Of a stretch of 64,000 nt of DNA, positions 29,075 through 37,428 are shown piece after piece. The translations under genes and the position numbers were made by a program. Position 1 is the stretch's first letter. Every line of letters begins with the position of its first letter. Origin of the DNA: an uncultured Clostridium sp. (GTDB lineage Bacteria > Bacillota > Clostridia > TANB77 > CAG-508); the NCBI GenBank assembly GCA_947653235.1, contig CANTGH010000001.1, positions 124,001-188,000 on the forward strand. Reading direction: 5' to 3'. Below the pieces are notes generated by a model that was given only the letters and a program-made list of their open reading frames with translations, was not told where the DNA came from and ran no database searches.

Positions 29075-29278
29075 TTATGCCTCATTTGATTTATAATATA
29101 ACAAACAATGGCAATATCCCTCAAACGCTGGATCTTGAATTTGTTCGCGAAATTCTTTACACATACACTTCGTATCTTTGTTTTTTTCGATTCGGCAAGG
29201 ACAATACCCTCCTGTTTTTTTCAACCCCTCTTGCACTAATTTCACAATTTCTTCATTTTCATTCAATCGAACAGCCAT
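29075..29278 (-). CDS. Ferredoxin-thioredoxin reductase catalytic-domain protein
   Basis: 67 residues. Cys pattern 'GYCPCRIEKNKDTKCMCKEF' and 'EGYCHCLLYY' matches the catalytic subunit fold that holds a 4Fe-4S cluster beside a redox disulfide. Small versions of this kind are common in Clostridia; the redox partner is unknown. Start ATG 29278 with AGGAGGAG. It follows a decayed DUF1893 gene. Confidence 0.8.
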   Translation of the reverse strand: MAVRLNENEEIVKLVQEGLKKTGGYCPCRIEKNKDTKCMCKEFREQIQDPAFEGYCHCLLYYKSNEA

Positions 29279-29287
29279 CTTCTCCTC

Positions 29288-29577
29288 CTAACTTTCTATC
29301 ATCTCACGATAAATTTTTCGAATATCCACTTCATTTCTATCTTTATTTTCCATCGGACACATACCTGTTTTATCGTTATTTTCAACATAATCCACTAAAG
29401 TTTGATATTCGTATACATCTTGATTTTCCTCTAACACTGAAAGTGCATACTTACTCATCACTTCTGCATAAATCTCCTTCACGCCAGTAGTACCAAAATA
29501 GAACTAGCTACTTTTCCAATTACTTTATCCGCAACAAAAACTGCTATATGCATTGGCAAATTGGAAAGAAATCCATT
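29288..29577 (-). pseudogene. DUF1893 gene remnant (5' truncated and frameshifted)
   Basis: The C-terminal half reads 'GVKEIYAEVMSKYALSVLEE...LVDYVENNDKTGMCPMEN', a DUF1893 pattern. The preceding 'VADKVIGKVASSILVLL' is in another frame, ending at a TGA near 29490. Here one base is missing (CTA CTG GCG where CTA CTN GGC is expected), the opposite of the CGG sites, and there is no CGG. The N-terminal third is absent because the pentapeptide gene ends at 29579. I read it as a true pseudogene. Confidence 0.65.
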
Positions 29578-29578
29578 C

Positions 29579-30214
29579 TTATTCTTTCATCTTTACTCCA
29601 ATTAAATAAAACAAATCCATAACCTGCCACGAATCGATTATAGCTCCTTTTATGTCCTCTATTGCAATGGCGATTCCTTCTATCTTACTTTTGGATAAAT
29701 CAATCTCTTTTAAACTGGTTTTAAAAAATTTGGATTGTGTTAAATCCACTTTATCCAAATCAATGTTTTTCATTTTTGTATCTTGAAAATAACTATTTTT
29801 TAATCCTGTATTTTGAAATAAAATATTTTCCATACTCGTCATTGAAAAACTTATATAACTTGCATTTGTTTCAAAAAATGCAACATGATAAAATCTACTT
29901 TCCGCAAAATTACACCCAGAAAGTTTGCAATTATTGAATTCACATCGGATAAAAGCCGTTTCCATAAATTCAGTATTAGAAAAATTACAGTTATCAAAAA
30001 CAACATCTTTAAACGTCATTTTTTCCAATTTTCCTTTTTGCATGTCAATATGGCTCAATTGACAATGTTCTAATTCAAGTTCATACCAATTAATCGAATT
30101 CCATTCTTCATTTTCAAAATAATAATAGGTTATCTTTAACTCTTCCTTCAATGTTTTTAAATCTCCATATTGTAATTCCTGATTAGATGGATTTTGTGGT
30201 TTTAAAATATTCAT
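29579..30214 (-). CDS. Pentapeptide-repeat protein
   Basis: 211 residues. From about residue 50 there are tandem A(D/N)LXX-type repeats, e.g. 'FDNCNFSNTEFMETAFIRCEFNNCKLSGCNFAESRF', which form a right-handed quadrilateral helix. Some members mimic DNA and protect gyrase; others have unknown roles. The tail 'IEDIKGAIIDSWQVMDLFYLIGVKMKE' is common in this group. No signal peptide. Sits with three other small accessory genes. Confidence 0.85.
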   Translation of the reverse strand: MNILKPQNPSNQELQYGDLKTLKEELKITYYYFENEEWNSINWYELELEHCQLSHIDMQKGKLEKMTFKDVVFDNCNFSNTEFMETAFIRCEFNNCKLSGCNFAESRFYHVAFFETNASYISFSMTSMENILFQNTGLKNSYFQDTKMKNIDLDKVDLTQSKFFKTSLKEIDLSKSKIEGIAIAIEDIKGAIIDSWQVMDLFYLIGVKMKE

Positions 30215-30225
30215 GGATTTCTCCT

Positions 30226-30774
30226 TTATTCCTTGTCAGACTGAGAATTTTCTATTATTTTCAAAATTGTTTCCAAATCTTCATTCGTAAGATAAGCTTG
30301 CTTATCTTCTTTCTGAATTTCTTGACAACTTTCTTTTAGCCAATAAACTTCATTATCCATTGTTATTTTATGTGTATTGATACCATTGCATACTTGTGCA
30401 TCATATTTCGAATTGGTTAGAATATGATAAATTTTGTTCCTATCTTGATACTGATTTATTTCTATTATTTTTCCATCATATTCTATCTGTATCGTATTTG
30501 GAATTGGTTTATCATATTTCATAAACCAGCTTCCCATTTTTACACCAATATTATTTTCATAAGGCTCCTTTGGTGAGACACCAACATATCGAATAATTTT
30601 ATATCCTAAACCCCAATAAGTTATTTTACTTCCATCTTCCTTGACCATTTTAATACAATACTTTGGTTCGTGCCCTGTTGTTACTTTAGCACTATCTGCA
30701 TAATTGGTTACTATTCCTGCTATCACCAATACAAATACCATAATTCCTACACTAACACTTATCTTCTTTTTCAT
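30226..30774 (-). CDS. Exported protein of unknown function
   Basis: 182 residues, not recognised. N-terminal membrane segment or signal peptide (residues ~5-25), then an extracytoplasmic domain with 'YWGLGYKIIRYVGVSPKEP' and 'KMGSWFMKY', and a charged C-terminus ending in Ser/Asp/Lys/Glu. No lipobox. It ends 11 bases before the pentapeptide gene start and is probably co-transcribed with it. Confidence 0.6.
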   Translation of the reverse strand: MKKKISVSVGIMVFVLVIAGIVTNYADSAKVTTGHEPKYCIKMVKEDGSKITYWGLGYKIIRYVGVSPKEPYENNIGVKMGSWFMKYDKPIPNTIQIEYDGKIIEINQYQDRNKIYHILTNSKYDAQVCNGINTHKITMDNEVYWLKESCQEIQKEDKQAYLTNEDLETILKIIENSQSDKE

Positions 30775-30812
30775 AAAACATAACTTCTCCTAGTAAATTT
30801 TAGATTAAATCT

Positions 30813-31037
30813 TCATTTTATTTTTCTTACATTTAATCCTACCAAAACAATCGTCAAAAAACATATAATTCCTCCATATACAGTGGCTGTTATTCTCACA
30901 GCATTCCAAGCTCCTAAACTCCTTTCTGGATGCATGCAATATTGATAACATACTTTTTCTAAATGGACAATCATGATGATTGTTGTTATCACAATCCCTA
31001 ATCCAGCTATTATCGTTGCTATTTTCGTTTTATTCAT
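30813..31037 (-). CDS. Small two-TM membrane protein of unknown function
   Basis: 74 residues: membrane segments at ~6-24 ('IATIIAGLGIVITTIIMIV') and ~50-68 ('TATVYGGIICFLTIVLVGL') with a Cys- and Arg-containing loop between ('CYQYCMHPERSLG'). Start ATG 31037 with AGGAGG upstream. First gene of the accessory run 31037 to 29579. Confidence 0.6.
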   Translation of the reverse strand: MNKTKIATIIAGLGIVITTIIMIVHLEKVCYQYCMHPERSLGAWNAVRITATVYGGIICFLTIVLVGLNVRKIK

Positions 31038-31121
31038 TTTATCCTCCTTATTCTTGTTCGTATTAATACCATTATATCACAAAAACAAATGCTAGTATTT
31101 TTTATTTCATCATTCTAACCA

Positions 31122-31158
31122 AAAATCAGTTGTCAATTTTTTCTTGACAACTGATTTT
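31122..31158. terminator. 15-bp inverted repeat downstream of tRNA-Thr
   Basis: AAAATCAGTTGTCAA and TTGACAACTGATTTT around a 7-base loop. It probably ends the sigH-tRNA transcript; there is no transposase nearby. Confidence 0.6.
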
Positions 31159-31208
31159 GGGGTATTTTTTTGTCAACTGAAACAAACATGGTAAATGTTT
31201 GCGTTTTT

Positions 31209-31284
31209 TGGAGCTTCCAGCCGGGATCGAACCGGCGACCTCAGCCTTACCATGGCTGCGCTCTACCTACTGAGCTATAGAAGC
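31209..31284 (-). tRNA. tRNA-Thr (GGT)
   Basis: 76 bases including encoded CCA. The anticodon loop ATGGTAA sits between CAGCC and GGCTG, giving anticodon GGT. The acceptor stem GCTTCTA pairs with TGGAAGC, and a standard GGTTCGATCC T-loop is present. It lies 15 bases after the sigH stop. Confidence 0.97.
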
Positions 31285-31298
31285 ATTTATAAAGGAGA

Positions 31299-31940
31299 TT
31301 ACTCTCCTTCTTCTAAACATTTCATGGCTTTTTTTCGTATTCTTTGAATAGCATTATCGATTGATTTAACTGGTGTTGCTAAACTTTTGGCTATATCAAC
31401 ATAACTTTGCCCTTGTATGTATTTATTTAAAACATTTTTCTCAAATTGACTCAAATTTTTATCAATTTTATCCTCCACACTTGTGTAATATTCTTTTTTT
31501 ATAATGGTTTCAAGTGGGTCTTCAACTGTTTTATTATCTAAAACATCTAAAACAGATATATCATCATTTTCATCGTATGCCGAAACATTTAAGGAAAAAG
31601 ATGAATTTAACGGAATATTTTTTTGTCGATTGGATGTTTTAATGGCAGTAATCAATTGTCTTTCAATGCACAAATTAGCAAAAGTTCGAAAAGAATTCTG
31701 CTTTTCAGGATTAAACGACTGTATAGCTTTGTATAATCCCCAAAAACCTTCTTGAATCATATCATCTCTTTCCGCTCCAATGACAAAAAATCGATTTGCC
31801 TTCATCGTAACAACATCTCGATATTTGCTAAGCAAATAATCCAATGCGTCTTTATCTCCTGTTTTTACAAATTCAATCAACTTTTCGTCTTCTATATCTG
31901 CATATTCACTTTCAAAATGAAATTTTGGTGCGTCTAACAT
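31299..31940 (-). CDS. sigH: RNA polymerase sigma-H (sporulation) factor
   Basis: 213 residues. Region 2: 'LLSKYRDVVTMKANRFFVIGAERDDMIQEGFWGLYKAIQSFNPE', then 'SFRTFANLCIERQLITAIKTSNRQKNIPLNS'. Region 4: 'LSQFEKNVLNKYIQGQSYVDIAKSLATPVKSIDNAIQRIRKK'. These closely follow Spo0H, which drives early sporulation and stationary-phase genes. Own promoter TTGACA-N17-TATAAT. Supports a spore-forming host together with dpaA. Confidence 0.93.
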   Translation of the reverse strand: MLDAPKFHFESEYADIEDEKLIEFVKTGDKDALDYLLSKYRDVVTMKANRFFVIGAERDDMIQEGFWGLYKAIQSFNPEKQNSFRTFANLCIERQLITAIKTSNRQKNIPLNSSFSLNVSAYDENDDISVLDVLDNKTVEDPLETIIKKEYYTSVEDKIDKNLSQFEKNVLNKYIQGQSYVDIAKSLATPVKSIDNAIQRIRKKAMKCLEEGE

Positions 31941-31979
31941 TCCCTATTTTGCTACCTCCCATAAGCTGATGATATTTGC

Positions 31980-32008
31980 ATTATATTCACAAAATCACTG
32001 TATGTCAA
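31980..32008 (-). promoter_or_regulatory. Promoter of sigH
   Basis: TTGACA (32008-32003), 17-base spacer, TATAAT (31985-31980). Confidence 0.8.
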
Positions 32009-32028
32009 GAGTTTTTTGACATTTATTT

Positions 32029-34858
32029 TTATTTTTCCAAATATTTTTTTAAAAATTTTCCTGTATAAGATTTCTCATTCCTTATAATCTGCTCTGGTGT
32101 GCCAATCCCAACAACTTGACCACCATTATCGCCTCCTTCTGGACCTAAATCAATAATATGATCGGCAGTCTTAATTAAATCTAAATTATGCTCAATCACA
32201 ACAATTGTATTTCCTGTATCCACCAATCTTTGCAGAATATCAATCAATTTGTGAACATCACCAATATGAAGTCCTGTTGTTGGCTCATCCAAAATATACA
32301 AGGTTTTACCCGTCGCCCTTTTCGACAATTCTGTTGCCAATTTTACACGCTGTGCTTCTCCGCCAGAAAGCGTTGTAGACGGTTGACCCAACTTAATATA
32401 GCCCAATCCTACATCTGCCAATGTCTGAATTTTATCTTTAATACGAGGAATATTGCTAAAAAAGTCCAACGCCTCTTCAACTGTCATATTCAAAACATCC
32501 GAAATAGATTTACCTTTATACTTTACCTCCAAAGTCTCTCGATTGTAGCGTTTTCCGTTGCAAACTTCACAAGGTACATAAATATCTGGCAAGAAATTCA
32601 TCTCAATTTTAACCACGCCATCTCCTTGACAAGCCTCGCAACGTCCACCTGACACATTAAAACTAAATCTACCCTTTTGATATCCACGCATTTTTGCTTC
32701 ATTTGTCCCTGCATAGATATCACGAATAATATCAAATACACCTGTATAAGTTGCTGGATTCGAACGCGGTGTTCTACCAATTGGGGATTGGTCAATATTG
32801 ATAATTTTATCAATATTGGAAATTCCCTTTATTTCTTCACATTTTCCTGGCTTTTCATTCGATTTATTGATTTCTCTGGCTAAATATTTATACAAAATTT
32901 CATTAATCAAAGTCGACTTTCCAGAACCAGAAACACCTGTTACACAATTAAAAACCCCCAACGGAATTGTAACATTGACATGTTTCAAATTATGTTCAGT
33001 TGCATCCACAATTTCAATGCATTTTCCTGCTGTACTTTTTCTTCTCGTTTTCGGAACGCCAATTTTTTTCCTGCCACTCAAATATTGTCCTGTAACGGAA
33101 TCCGTTACTAATTTTATTTCTTCTGCTGTTCCGCTGTGCCACTACGTTTCCGCCATGTACTCCTGCACCAGGTCCAATATCAACAATTTGGTCGGCTGCA
33201 TACATAGTATCTTCATCATGTTCTACAACAATTAAGGTATTACCTAAATCACGCAATTTTTTCAAAGTTTCAAGCAATTTGTCATTATCTCTTTGATGAA
33301 GCCCAATGCTTGGTTCATCTAATATATACAAAACCCCTGAAAGCCCAGAACCAATCTGTGTGGCAAGACGAATACGTTGTGCTTCACCACCAGACAACGT
33401 TCCACTACTTCTTGATAAAGTCAAATATTCCAAACCAACATCTATTAAAAATTGTAATCTCATGTTCAGCTCTCTAAAAATCAATTCAGCAATCATTTTT
33501 TCTTTTTTCGTAAGCTGTAAATTGGCTAAAAACTCCTTGATTTTGTGAATTGGCATATCTGTCAACTCATTGATATTTTTATCGCCAACTCTAACCGATA
33601 AGACTTCTTTTTTCAAACGTGCTCCATGACAAGTTCTACATGCACTCTCACTCATATACATCTCATAAAAACGTCTCATTCCCTCTGATTTTGTCTCTCG
33701 ATAACGTCTATCCAATGTTGGAATAACCCCTTCAAAAGGGCTGGTAAATTTTCGTGTTCCTGTAGTAGAGGTATATTCAAAATCAATTTCTTCGTCACCT
33801 GTTCCATATAAAATTTTGTCTAAAAAATCACGTGGCAATTTTTTGATTGTTTTTTTTATGTCTACTCTATAGTATTTAGCAATACTTTCAAAATACATTT
33901 TTGCCATTGTATCACCACGTTTCATGCTACTTGAACCAAAGGCTTTAACACCATCATACAAGGTTTTATTTTTGTCTGGAATAATTAAATCTTCGTCTAT
34001 TCTCATTAAATAACCAATTCCCATGCATTCTGGGCATGCTCCCATCGGATTATTGAAAGAAAACATGCGTGGCGTTAATTCCTCAAAACTGATGTTACAA
34101 TCTGGACAAGCATAATTTCCACTAAATAATTTCTCACCTTCTCCCACAAAATCCACTTTTACCAAATGATTGGCATGTGCCATTGCGGTTTCAACTGATT
34201 CGGCTAATCGATTTCGTATTTCTTCTTTTATGACAAGCCTGTCTACCACAATATCAATGCTGTGTTTTTTGTTACGATCTAGCGTAATGTCATCCGTTAA
34301 TTCGTACATGTCTCCATCAATTCTAACACGAACAAATCCTTCTTTTTGTAAACTTTCCAAAAGTTTTGTATATTCTCCTTTTTTGCTACGAATAACTGGT
34401 GCTAAAATTTGAATTTTTGTACCTTCTTTATGTTCCATAATGATATCAACAATCTGATCTAAAGTTTGTTTTTCAATTTTTTTACCACAATTGGGACAAT
34501 ACGGAACTCCAATTCTAGCATACAATAGACGAATATAATCATAAATTTCGGTCACTGTACCAACCGTTGAACGTGGATTTTTGGAAGTTGTCTTTTGGTC
34601 AATCGAAATCGCAGGTGAAAGCCCTTCTATGGATTCTACGTTTGGTTTTTCCATAATTCCTAAAAACTGCCTCGCATACGATGACAAACTTTCCACATAT
34701 CTTCTTTGCCCTTCAGCATATATCGTATCAAATGCAAGAGAAGATTTCCCAGAACCAGAAAGCCCTGTTATGACCACCAATTTATCTTTTGGAAGTTTGA
34801 TATTGATATTTTTCAAATTGTGTTCTTTTGCACCTTTTATTACAATCTCATCCTTCAT
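32029..34858 (-). CDS. uvrA: Excinuclease ABC subunit UvrA, read through one CGG +1 shift
   Basis: 942 residues with a shift at CGG 33133-33131 (Gly 576), the normal UvrA length. Two ABC modules: '[36 protein letters not shown]' with '[34 protein letters not shown]' before the shift, and '[22 protein letters not shown]' with '[16 protein letters not shown]' after it. Zinc Cys pairs are CPDC/CPEC and CEAC/CEVC. The junction '[16 protein letters not shown]' is a normal UvrA linker. It recognises bulky DNA lesions. Confidence 0.93.
33131..33133 (-). other. CGG +1 shift site in uvrA
   Basis: CAG CGG A. Skipping the C reads GGA in '[20 protein letters not shown]'. Confidence 0.85.
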
Positions 34859-35081
34859 ATTTTGCCCCCTTTTGTTTTTCTATTTTATCAAACATTCGTT
34901 CTTTTGTCAATTAGTTTTTTGAATTTTTTTAGAAAAGTTATTTTTTATAACTTGACTATTGCAATACACATTTTATCATATTATAATATTAAAATTTATT
35001 CATCTTATTGCTTTTATTCAAAAGCAATATCTCCCTAAAAAACATAATATCAATAACCTTTGGAAAGGAGGTGATGCGATT

Positions 35082-35198
35082 ATGTTATTTACGAAGAAAC
35101 AAAAGAAAAAACTTAAATACCTTTTACATAAATTATTGAAACTTCTTACCGCTGTACTAACATTTATCAAACTACTTCGTGAAGCTTTCGGTTTTTAA
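35082..35198 (+). CDS. 38-residue cationic amphipathic peptide
   Basis: Starts at ATG 35082 behind a very strong GGAAAGGAGGTGAT. The peptide alternates Lys and Leu ('KKKLKYLLHKLLKLL', then 'TFIKLLREAFGF'), which would form an amphipathic, strongly positive helix without a leader. This resembles leaderless bacteriocins, phenol-soluble modulins or small membrane toxins. It has its own perfect terminator, and an ABC exporter gene lies nearby on the other strand. Function unproven. Confidence 0.65.
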   Translation: MLFTKKQKKKLKYLLHKLLKLLTAVLTFIKLLREAFGF

Positions 35199-35202
35199 GA
35201 TG

Positions 35203-35237
35203 AAAATAGGTAGTGTTGCAACACTACCTATTTTTTG
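35203..35237. terminator. Terminator shared by the small peptide gene and the opposite strand
   Basis: AAATAGGTAGTGTT and AACACTACCTATTT form a near-continuous palindrome (centre GC), with T-run on the + strand. Confidence 0.9.
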
Positions 35238-35270
35238 TTTTTTACTATGTTATTTACAAAGTTTATAAAT

Positions 35271-35305
35271 TATCTTTATTATATACTTTTTTTAAAATTT
35301 GTCAA
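35271..35305 (-). promoter_or_regulatory. Promoter at the 3' end of the HAD gene facing a terminator (cassette S5)
   Basis: TTGACA (35305-35300), 16-base spacer, TATAAT (35283-35278). The only downstream feature is the hairpin at 35237-35203, so the transcript would be ~70 nt and antisense to the peptide gene's 3' end. Confidence 0.5.
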
Positions 35306-35324
35306 GGCCTATTTTACAATATTT

Positions 35325-35789
35325 CTATTCCATAAAAGATGTTACATGATAAGATTTAAAGCCAGCTTCTTCTGTTTGCCTGATAGTTTCGTGTTTGTCA
35401 TCAATAAAAACAATTTCTTCTTTTGAAACATTTAACTTTTGGGCATATTGCTCCAAAGCAATAATTTTAAGAGAGGAATTTGCTACAAAAATTATATTTT
35501 CTCTTTTAATCGACGGATAATATTTCACAAACCATTCATACTTTTCATCTATTTCATGATTGGTCGTAATAACACCTAAAACAAAGATTTTCTCGGGATT
35601 TAATTGTTCAACCAAATGAACCATGGTTTTTAATGGTCGATTTTTGACAAATACATCACCAAAAAATAATTCCTCCCAGGTTTGCCCACCAAAATCATTT
35701 TTACCACTGACATGGTCATTATAGCGATATTCAGCTAATGTGCCATCTACATCAAAAAATACATATTTATCTTTCAATTTTTCAATCAT
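35325..35789 (-). CDS. HAD-like hydrolase
   Basis: 154 residues from ATG 35789 (GAAAGGAG upstream). Motif I 'YVFFDVDGTLAEY' has both nucleophilic Asp residues, motif II Thr is in 'FVLGVITTNHEI' and motif IV in 'IVFIDDKHETIRQTEEAGF'. A small phosphatase of unknown substrate. It starts 21 bases after the ABC exporter gene. Confidence 0.8.
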   Translation of the reverse strand: MIEKLKDKYVFFDVDGTLAEYRYNDHVSGKNDFGGQTWEELFFGDVFVKNRPLKTMVHLVEQLNPEKIFVLGVITTNHEIDEKYEWFVKYYPSIKRENIIFVANSSLKIIALEQYAQKLNVSKEEIVFIDDKHETIRQTEEAGFKSYHVTSFME

Positions 35790-35809
35790 CTTTTTTCTCC
35801 TTTCATTTA

Positions 35810-37414
35810 TTAACACTTTTGGAAAGTTTCTTTCTTCATTCTATTTTCCTCAAAAACATAATGTTTTTGGCAAATTTGTTTCAGTTCCTCACGGTGTGTT
35901 ACAATCACAGCTGTTTTATTTTTCAAATATTTTTCGAGCAGATGAACAATCCATTTTTCGGTTTCTTTATCTAAATTTGAAGTCGGCTCATCTAAAACAT
36001 AAATATCCTTATCCAATAAAATACCTCGAATTAAATTCAATCTTTGTTTTTGTCCAACCGATAATTTTAATCCTCGTTCACCAACAACTGTATCCAAACC
36101 ATTTTCCAAACTTTTCACCCAATCTTGTAAATCTGCTTCTTTCAAAATTTCCATCAGATCTTCATCCGAAATTTTTTTGCCTAAACATAAATTTTCTCTT
36201 ATGGTCAAATCAAACAAATCAATTTCTTGTGAAATATACGCCAAATTCAAATCTCCTTCTTTTGACTTTCCATCGATTTTATATTTGTCTGCATCCACTT
36301 CAATATATCTTGAAAAAATATTCAAAAATGTACTTTTTCCTTGTCCCGATTTGCCAACAATACTGATTTTTTCTCCTCGCTTAATTTCAAAATCAGGAAT
36401 TTGAATTTTAATATTCGCATCTTCATGATATTGAAATGTCAAATCTCTAATTTGAATTGTATTCCATTCATTAATTAAATCTTTTTGAGCTTGCTGGCCA
36501 ATCATCTTTTCTACTTGATTGGTAGCTGCTTGAAATTTGTTGAAGTGAACAAACAAAAATCCTAATTTTTTCAATTCTCCTCTTAGTAAATCAAAAATAG
36601 AAGCATAAAACAATAAAGTTGCTAAAACATTTTCGCCTGCTTGCATTTTAACATACAAGTTGATTAAAACAATCACATACATAACATACACAAAGAAACT
36701 AATTCCATTCGAGCGAAATGAATAAAATAAATTTGCTCTATCCAATTTGGGCAATACTTTTTCAAACAATGTTTCATTTTTTTGATTAGCAAATCTGCTT
36801 GCCCCTAATTTCTTTACGGTTTTTACATTTTGCAAAAAATCCACAAAAGTTGCATTATATTTTGAGTAAGCATCATTATATTCTTCCTGAAGTCCAACTA
36901 TCTTTTTTCCAAGCCATACATTATACAAAATCATCCCTACAATAATTCCCAAACAAATTTTAAACATGGTCATATCTTGATAAAAAACTTGCGTTAAAAA
37001 CATAACAATCGATATGCAAACTCCTGTAAACGTATCAAGACTCTGTTCCAAAAACTCTTCTGATTCCTCTGCAATGATATCAATTTGTTTTTTCAAAAAA
37101 CCATTATGCACTTTATTCAATTGAAAAGGCTTCATTCTCACAATTCGATTAAAATAAGCCAATTGCAAATCTTTTGAATAAATATTTTCAAATTTAAGAA
37201 TATACATAATCCAAATTTCATTTAAGACAACAGCCAATAATTTCGTCACAATGATGGATACAATCAACCCTCCCAATTTCTCCAAAGTAAATGGCTCTTT
37301 AATAAAATGAGCTAATAAAACTGGCGTACAGTAAAAACATAAGTTAGTCAACAAAGTATGTATATAGCACAAAATAAACTTTTTCTTATCCAAAATTTTA
37401 AAAGCAAATTTCAT
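35810..37414 (-). CDS. ABC-type exporter, membrane and ATPase domains fused
   Basis: 534 residues. Membrane domain (~1-300) with about five to six hydrophobic segments, then an ATPase domain with Walker A 'ISIVGKSGQGKSTFLNIF', Q-loop 'LAYISQEIDLFDLTIRENL', signature 'LSVGQKQRLNL', Walker B 'DIYVLDEPTSNLD' and switch His in 'AVIVTHREE'. Half-transporter of the lipid/peptide export type, working as a dimer. No peptidase domain. It follows carB by 14 bases. Export of the nearby amphipathic peptide is possible but unsupported. Confidence 0.85.
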   Translation of the reverse strand: MKFAFKILDKKKFILCYIHTLLTNLCFYCTPVLLAHFIKEPFTLEKLGGLIVSIIVTKLLAVVLNEIWIMYILKFENIYSKDLQLAYFNRIVRMKPFQLNKVHNGFLKKQIDIIAEESEEFLEQSLDTFTGVCISIVMFLTQVFYQDMTMFKICLGIIVGMILYNVWLGKKIVGLQEEYNDAYSKYNATFVDFLQNVKTVKKLGASRFANQKNETLFEKVLPKLDRANLFYSFRSNGISFFVYVMYVIVLINLYVKMQAGENVLATLLFYASIFDLLRGELKKLGFLFVHFNKFQAATNQVEKMIGQQAQKDLINEWNTIQIRDLTFQYHEDANIKIQIPDFEIKRGEKISIVGKSGQGKSTFLNIFSRYIEVDADKYKIDGKSKEGDLNLAYISQEIDLFDLTIRENLCLGKKISDEDLMEILKEADLQDWVKSLENGLDTVVGERGLKLSVGQKQRLNLIRGILLDKDIYVLDEPTSNLDKETEKWIVHLLEKYLKNKTAVIVTHREELKQICQKHYVFEENRMKKETFQKC

Positions 37415-37428
37415 TTTTTCTCTCCTTT

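Noticed and set aside
29288-29577. A sixteenth CGG site in the DUF1893 gene
   Set aside because: The junction lacks CGG and needs a base added, not skipped.
31122-31158. Insertion-sequence end
   Set aside because: It is a single inverted repeat with no partner, no transposase and a terminator-like position after tRNA-Thr.
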